NCBI GenBank assembly: GCA_020854825.1
Contig: JAHKLY010000001.1
Span: 62,001-126,000 of the forward strand
Direction of reading: 5' to 3'
DNA length: 64,000 nucleotides
From: Microcaldota archaeon
GTDB taxonomy: Archaea; Micrarchaeota; Micrarchaeia; Anstonellales; JAHKLY01
In this document: piece by piece, positions 60,669 to 64,000 of the stretch
Numbering within the stretch: position 1 is the stretch's first letter
How the letters are laid out: every line of letters begins with the position of its first letter
The notes under the pieces: generated by a model
Seen by the model: only the letters and a program-made list of their open reading frames with translations
What the model was told of the DNA's origin: nothing
Databases searched by the model: none
Position numbers and translations under genes: made by a program

Positions 60669-60887
60669 ATGAAAGAAAATTTAAACTTTTTAAAAATATT
60701 GAAAGTAATCATTATGGTAAGTTTTATTATTACTATTTTTACTTCAATTCCTTTATTTATTAATTATTTAAAATCCAGTTCAAATCCTCCGCGATTCTTA
60801 GTGGATTTTCATGTCTGGTTTGGTATGGTTTGTTTAATTTTTATTGTTGTAAGGATGGCCAACAAAAAGTTCATGAAGCTTTTTTAA
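60669..60887 (+). CDS. Small membrane protein
   Basis: The 72-residue protein has two hydrophobic helices (residues 10-30 and 45-62) separated by a loop with S-S-S-N-P-P-R-F, then D-F-H-V-W-F-G-M at the start of helix 2. The H-x-W-x-G pattern recalls small heme- or DUF4405-like membrane proteins, but the match is weak. A TATTTA-like signal precedes the ATG. Its end is within 4 bases of the drg stop on the other strand. Confidence 0.5.
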   Translation: MKENLNFLKILKVIIMVSFIITIFTSIPLFINYLKSSSNPPRFLVDFHVWFGMVCLIFIVVRMANKKFMKLF

Positions 60888-60890
60888 AAA

Positions 60891-61982
60891 TTAGATATTT
60901 CCAGTTTTAGTTATTATTGAAACAATATCTTTATCTTTTAATTTATGTGAAAGACCAACTTGTTGTCCTGGGTGTTTTGCGCTAGGGCCCCAAACAAGCG
61001 CATATCTAAAATCCTCTAAAAGGTCTTTATGTAAATATTCACAAAACTTTCTAACAGTTGAGTTTCTTTTAAGCATCATAGGTTCTCCTAAATCTGCTTT
61101 TTCTCTTCTAGGTTTTGTATAAACCCGTATCAAATCAAGTTTTTCATATATTTCTTTTTTTAATTCCTCTATATTTTCTTTTTTTTCTGCAGATATGGGA
61201 ATAAAATTTGTATAAGTTAATTGTTTATAATATTCATCAGTCACTAAATCAACTTTATTTAATATAGTTAAAGAAGGAATGTATTTTCTATTTCCAACTA
61301 CAACATCAATAAATTGATCAACATCTACATTTGTTCTTATAACTAAATTAGCATTATGTACTCCATATTCTCCAAGGATATTTTTCATCATTTTTTCATC
61401 TATTTTTGTTAATTTAACTGTTTTATTAATTTCAATTCCTCCTCTTTCTTTTCGTTTAATTGATATATCTGGTTCTTTTTGATCTATTCTAATTCCAATG
61501 TTTGTTAATTCTTTTATCAAAATATTTCTATCTGGTTTATATACATCTGTTATCAATAAAATTAAATCAGCATTTCTTGCAACTGTTAATATTTCCCTTC
61601 CTCTGCCAACTCCCCCAGAAGCTCCTTCTATAATACCTGGTAAATCTAATAATTGAATTTTTGCACCATCATATTTTAATATTCCAGGAATACATGTTAA
61701 AGTTGTAAATTCATATGAAGCAGCTTCTGATTTTGAACCAGTTAATGCATTTAATAAAGTAGATTTTCCAGTTGATGGAAGTCCTATAAAAACAACAGTG
61801 GAATCTCCTGTTTTTTTAATTTCAAATCCTCCTTGTCCTCCGCTTTTTTTAGATGTATTTAAATCTTTCCTTAATTTAGCTAATTTTGCTTTTAATAAAC
61901 CTAGATGATGTTCAGTAGCTTTGTTTTTTTGTGTTTTAAACATCTCTTCTTCTAATTCTTTAATTTTATCTTGAACAGACAT
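60891..61982 (-). CDS. DRG family GTPase
   Basis: The 363-residue developmentally regulated GTP-binding protein family member has G1 G-L-P-S-T-G-K-S-T near residue 66, a G2 region with E-F-T-T-L-T near residue 90, G3 D-L-P-G-I near residue 112, N-K-V-D near residue 240 and a C-terminal TGS domain. The N-terminal helical segment L-A-K-L-R-K-D is family-typical. Proteins of this group associate with ribosomes; it is distinct from the YchF-like GTPase in the window. Confidence 0.93.
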   Translation of the reverse strand: MSVQDKIKELEEEMFKTQKNKATEHHLGLLKAKLAKLRKDLNTSKKSGGQGGFEIKKTGDSTVVFIGLPSTGKSTLLNALTGSKSEAASYEFTTLTCIPGILKYDGAKIQLLDLPGIIEGASGGVGRGREILTVARNADLILLITDVYKPDRNILIKELTNIGIRIDQKEPDISIKRKERGGIEINKTVKLTKIDEKMMKNILGEYGVHNANLVIRTNVDVDQFIDVVVGNRKYIPSLTILNKVDLVTDEYYKQLTYTNFIPISAEKKENIEELKKEIYEKLDLIRVYTKPRREKADLGEPMMLKRNSTVRKFCEYLHKDLLEDFRYALVWGPSAKHPGQQVGLSHKLKDKDIVSIITKTGNI

Positions 61983-62013
61983 ATTATCCTTTTATTTATT
62001 TTATTTTAAAAAA

Positions 62014-64000
62014 CTAGCGTTTAATTCCTCTTGAAGTTAAATCTTCTTCTATTAGTTCATTAAATTTATTTTTCCATAATGGAACTAAGGTAGAATAATT
62101 AATTTCCCCAATTTTTCCTTCCTCTTCTTTTAGAAGATTATTAGCAAGAGCATTTGTTTTTAATACAAAATCAATTTCTAATAATTGAGGATCATTATAT
62201 TTTTTACTAATTTCGTATATATCTGAATACATTTTACCTTTAAAAAAAGCCTGCATAATACATTGTTCTGGACTCAATCCACTTTCAATACTTCTTCTTT
62301 GAAGTGTTGGAGGAACAAAAAGAATTTTAAGGTTTTTTTCAAGTTTAACTAAATCTAAATCTTTTAAACTCCATGAACTAGCTTCGGGATTTCCAATAAA
62401 ATTACATTTTAATCTACATTCATCAATAGTTTCTCCTTTATTAAAAGAGAAAACTTCAATAAATTTGTGTTCTATAGGATCAACTTCAAATTGTTCTCCA
62501 ATTATCCTATATACTCTGCTTTTTCTTCCAAATCTTAATTTTTTAAGAATAGTATATCTATCTGTTGAAAACATAGATGCAGAAGGCATTCCAAATACCA
62601 ATTCTAATCTATCTTGTACATCCTGTAATGATTCTGCATGAAGATTATATAATAAGAAAACACCTGGTTGAGTATTTAATAAATTAATAACTCCTTGGAT
62701 TGCTAGTCTTGATCTAATTTCATTAATGATAACACAAGCATCACCCATTCTCAAAGAAACATTAGCCATAGTGACTAAATCCAATTCTGTTTTTGACATT
62801 TCTTCTTTTTCTGAGGACTGCACTCTCACAGATCCAATATGAAACCCTCTTTTCCTGTAAGCAGCAACAGGAATTTCTTCAATATCCTGTATAGGCAAAA
62901 TTCTTCTTTTTGTTCCTATTGCAGATATTTTTGCACTAACAAAAGAAGTTTTACCAGAAGCTTTCAATCCCATAACTGCTTCTGAAGATCCAGTAGAAAC
63001 CATAAAATCATCATATCCTGCAAAAAATGGAGATATTGAATTATAACTAAGATATAATGGATAGGTAAATGGTTGAGTTCTCATGAGTCTAAGTGCAGCT
63101 TGTAGATCACCAAACGTTGCAGGGGGTCTTTGTAAATGACATCTCATATTTAATCTAGGAACAACTACATCAATAACTGGATTATGTTTATCAAATTTTC
63201 TTGAATGGCCTGATTCAAAAATAATATCTAAGAATGCTTTTTCCAACATTTCTTCGTTATATCTCCATAATGTATGACATATTCCATATTTTTGGTGTTC
63301 TATATATATGGGAGAATTTTGGCTATCTATGTAAATATCGGTTATATCTTTATCTAAGCTTAGATTTTCAATAGGCCCACCTAATCCAATTAACCAATTT
63401 GTAGCTTCTCTTCCCATCGCAGTTGCTTCTTCGTTAGTTATTTGTTTATTTTGTGTCATCGCTTCATCTAAAAATTCAGTTCTAAATTTTCTAACATATT
63501 CTTCATGAATTGTTCTCAAATCTCCCTCTGGAATTAATTCACGCATTTTACTTGTAATTTTTTCAGTTAACATTTTTTTTAAATTTTTATCTAATTTTTC
63601 TATTCTGGGATTTGATTGATAATATATTTTTGTTTCGGTTCCAGGCGTAATATATATTTCAGCCTTTATCCCAAAGTTCAAGTCATACGTTTCTTCTAAT
63701 TTTGAATTTTTTGGAATTGGCATGCTAGATGTAGATAAATATTCAAATGTGTTTAAATTTGTTAAGGACATAAATGCATTTTGTAATCCTTGGTGTTTTT
63801 CACATAATAGATACAATTTTGAGGATTTAAAATTTTTTAAAATCTCCTTGATTTTTTGAGTATATATTTGATGTCCTGCAACAAACATTTGTCTTTTAGG
63901 GTATCCTTCTTCATATTCCTCTAGTGTTCTTATGGCTATTAATGGATCCATAAGTGTTTCTTCATAAAAACGTCTAAGTAGGTCTCTTCTATTATAATAA
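62014..64000 (-). CDS. Type II/IV secretion system ATPase, FlaI/VirB11-like (5' end outside window)
   Basis: The frame stays open to the window edge, upstream of the first ATG (63951), so the true N-terminus is probably missing. The 645 residues from that ATG include an N-terminal helical domain and a RecA-like core with Walker A G-L-K-A-S-G-K-T near residue 330, an Asp box I-P-I-Q-D-I-E-E-I-P near residue 353, Walker B with a degenerate A-C-V-I-I-N-E-I and a His box N-L-H-A-E. These identify the FlaI/PilT/GspE-type ATPases that power archaeal pili and secretion. Together with the prepilin peptidase at the other end, it suggests a type IV pilus-like system. The membrane partner and pilins are not seen. 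Confidence 0.9.
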   Translation of the reverse strand, partial: YYNRRDLLRRFYEETLMDPLIAIRTLEEYEEGYPKRQMFVAGHQIYTQKIKEILKNFKSSKLYLLCEKHQGLQNAFMSLTNLNTFEYLSTSSMPIPKNSKLEETYDLNFGIKAEIYITPGTETKIYYQSNPRIEKLDKNLKKMLTEKITSKMRELIPEGDLRTIHEEYVRKFRTEFLDEAMTQNKQITNEEATAMGREATNWLIGLGGPIENLSLDKDITDIYIDSQNSPIYIEHQKYGICHTLWRYNEEMLEKAFLDIIFESGHSRKFDKHNPVIDVVVPRLNMRCHLQRPPATFGDLQAALRLMRTQPFTYPLYLSYNSISPFFAGYDDFMVSTGSSEAVMGLKASGKTSFVSAKISAIGTKRRILPIQDIEEIPVAAYRKRGFHIGSVRVQSSEKEEMSKTELDLVTMANVSLRMGDACVIINEIRSRLAIQGVINLLNTQPGVFLLYNLHAESLQDVQDRLELVFGMPSASMFSTDRYTILKKLRFGRKSRVYRIIGEQFEVDPIEHKFIEVFSFNKGETIDECRLKCNFIGNPEASSWSLKDLDLVKLEKNLKILFVPPTLQRRSIESGLSPEQCIMQAFFKGKMYSDIYEISKKYNDPQLLEIDFVLKTNALANNLLKEEEGKIGEINYSTLVPLWKNKFNELIEEDLTSRGIKR

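Noticed and set aside
60776-60800. tRNA T-arm-like GTTCAAATCC
   Set aside because: No acceptor or anticodon stems can be built around it and it lies within a plausible membrane protein gene.

Overview
The window is a piece of an AT-rich archaeal chromosome. The core machinery is archaeal: family B DNA polymerase, RFC large subunit, Orc1/Cdc6, TBP, RpoE, RpoF, Spt4, ribosomal proteins L21e and S26e, KsgA, type II methionine aminopeptidase, archaeal PheS, RtcA, RNase Z, SepF, a DRG GTPase and a geranylgeranyl-diphosphate-type synthase. Many promoters have a TATA box 25-30 bases before a leaderless start codon, other genes carry GGTGA-type Shine-Dalgarno sites, and one tRNA is interrupted by introns. 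The small proteins, the many lipoproteins and the large secreted Cys-rich proteins suggest a DPANN-type lineage (Woesearchaeota/Pacearchaeota-like), but that placement is inference from gene style, not phylogeny.

Layout. 0-8.6 kb: the start of a tandem helix-turn-helix protein, a prepilin peptidase, a DUF92 protein, rtcA with a GC-rich structured leader, a coiled-coil protein, polB, a frameshifted L,D-transpeptidase-like gene and map. 8.6-12.2 kb: an accessory island with two related Fic proteins, each behind a promoter with a duplicated short repeat, a frameshifted metallopeptidase between them, a 15-residue-repeat surface protein, and a tRNA-Arg(TCG) with two introns at unusual positions. 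12.2-15.4 kb: ksgA, DUF655, rpoF and rpl21e in the conserved archaeal order, then tbp, whose two halves have been homogenised at the DNA level.

15.4-31.8 kb is the most striking region. A single leaderless operon encodes six paralogous polytopic membrane proteins (281 to 664 residues, one with a large Cys-rich insert), a 1637-residue Cys-rich lipoprotein and a 1396-residue protein with a signal peptide, one transmembrane helix and a long cytoplasmic coiled coil. The six paralogs share a WA-x-x-E motif after the second membrane segment, an LPLGI-x-LR-x-F-x-x-TR-x-x-GG membrane motif and a GGD-x-x-x-x-x-L-x-R-L-I tail. I read this as an undescribed membrane-spanning apparatus, with at most remote VirB6/TrbL-like resemblance. 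It has no ATPase gene of its own.

31.8-42.4 kb is informational again: methyltransferases, sepF, orc1, rps26e, spt4, rpoE, PIN, rfcL and a YchF-like GTPase, with small lipoproteins. 42.4-54.9 kb mixes envelope functions (two processive glycosyltransferases, thioredoxin-like and fibronectin/Ig-like surface proteins, the prenyl synthase) with a compositionally GC-richer cysS. 54.9-64 kb holds a degenerate KaiC-like protein with a roadblock partner, rnz, pheS, an MBL hydrolase, a DRG GTPase and a secretion ATPase that runs off the right edge. With the prepilin peptidase at the left end, that ATPase points to an archaeal type IV pilus or secretion system encoded partly outside the window.
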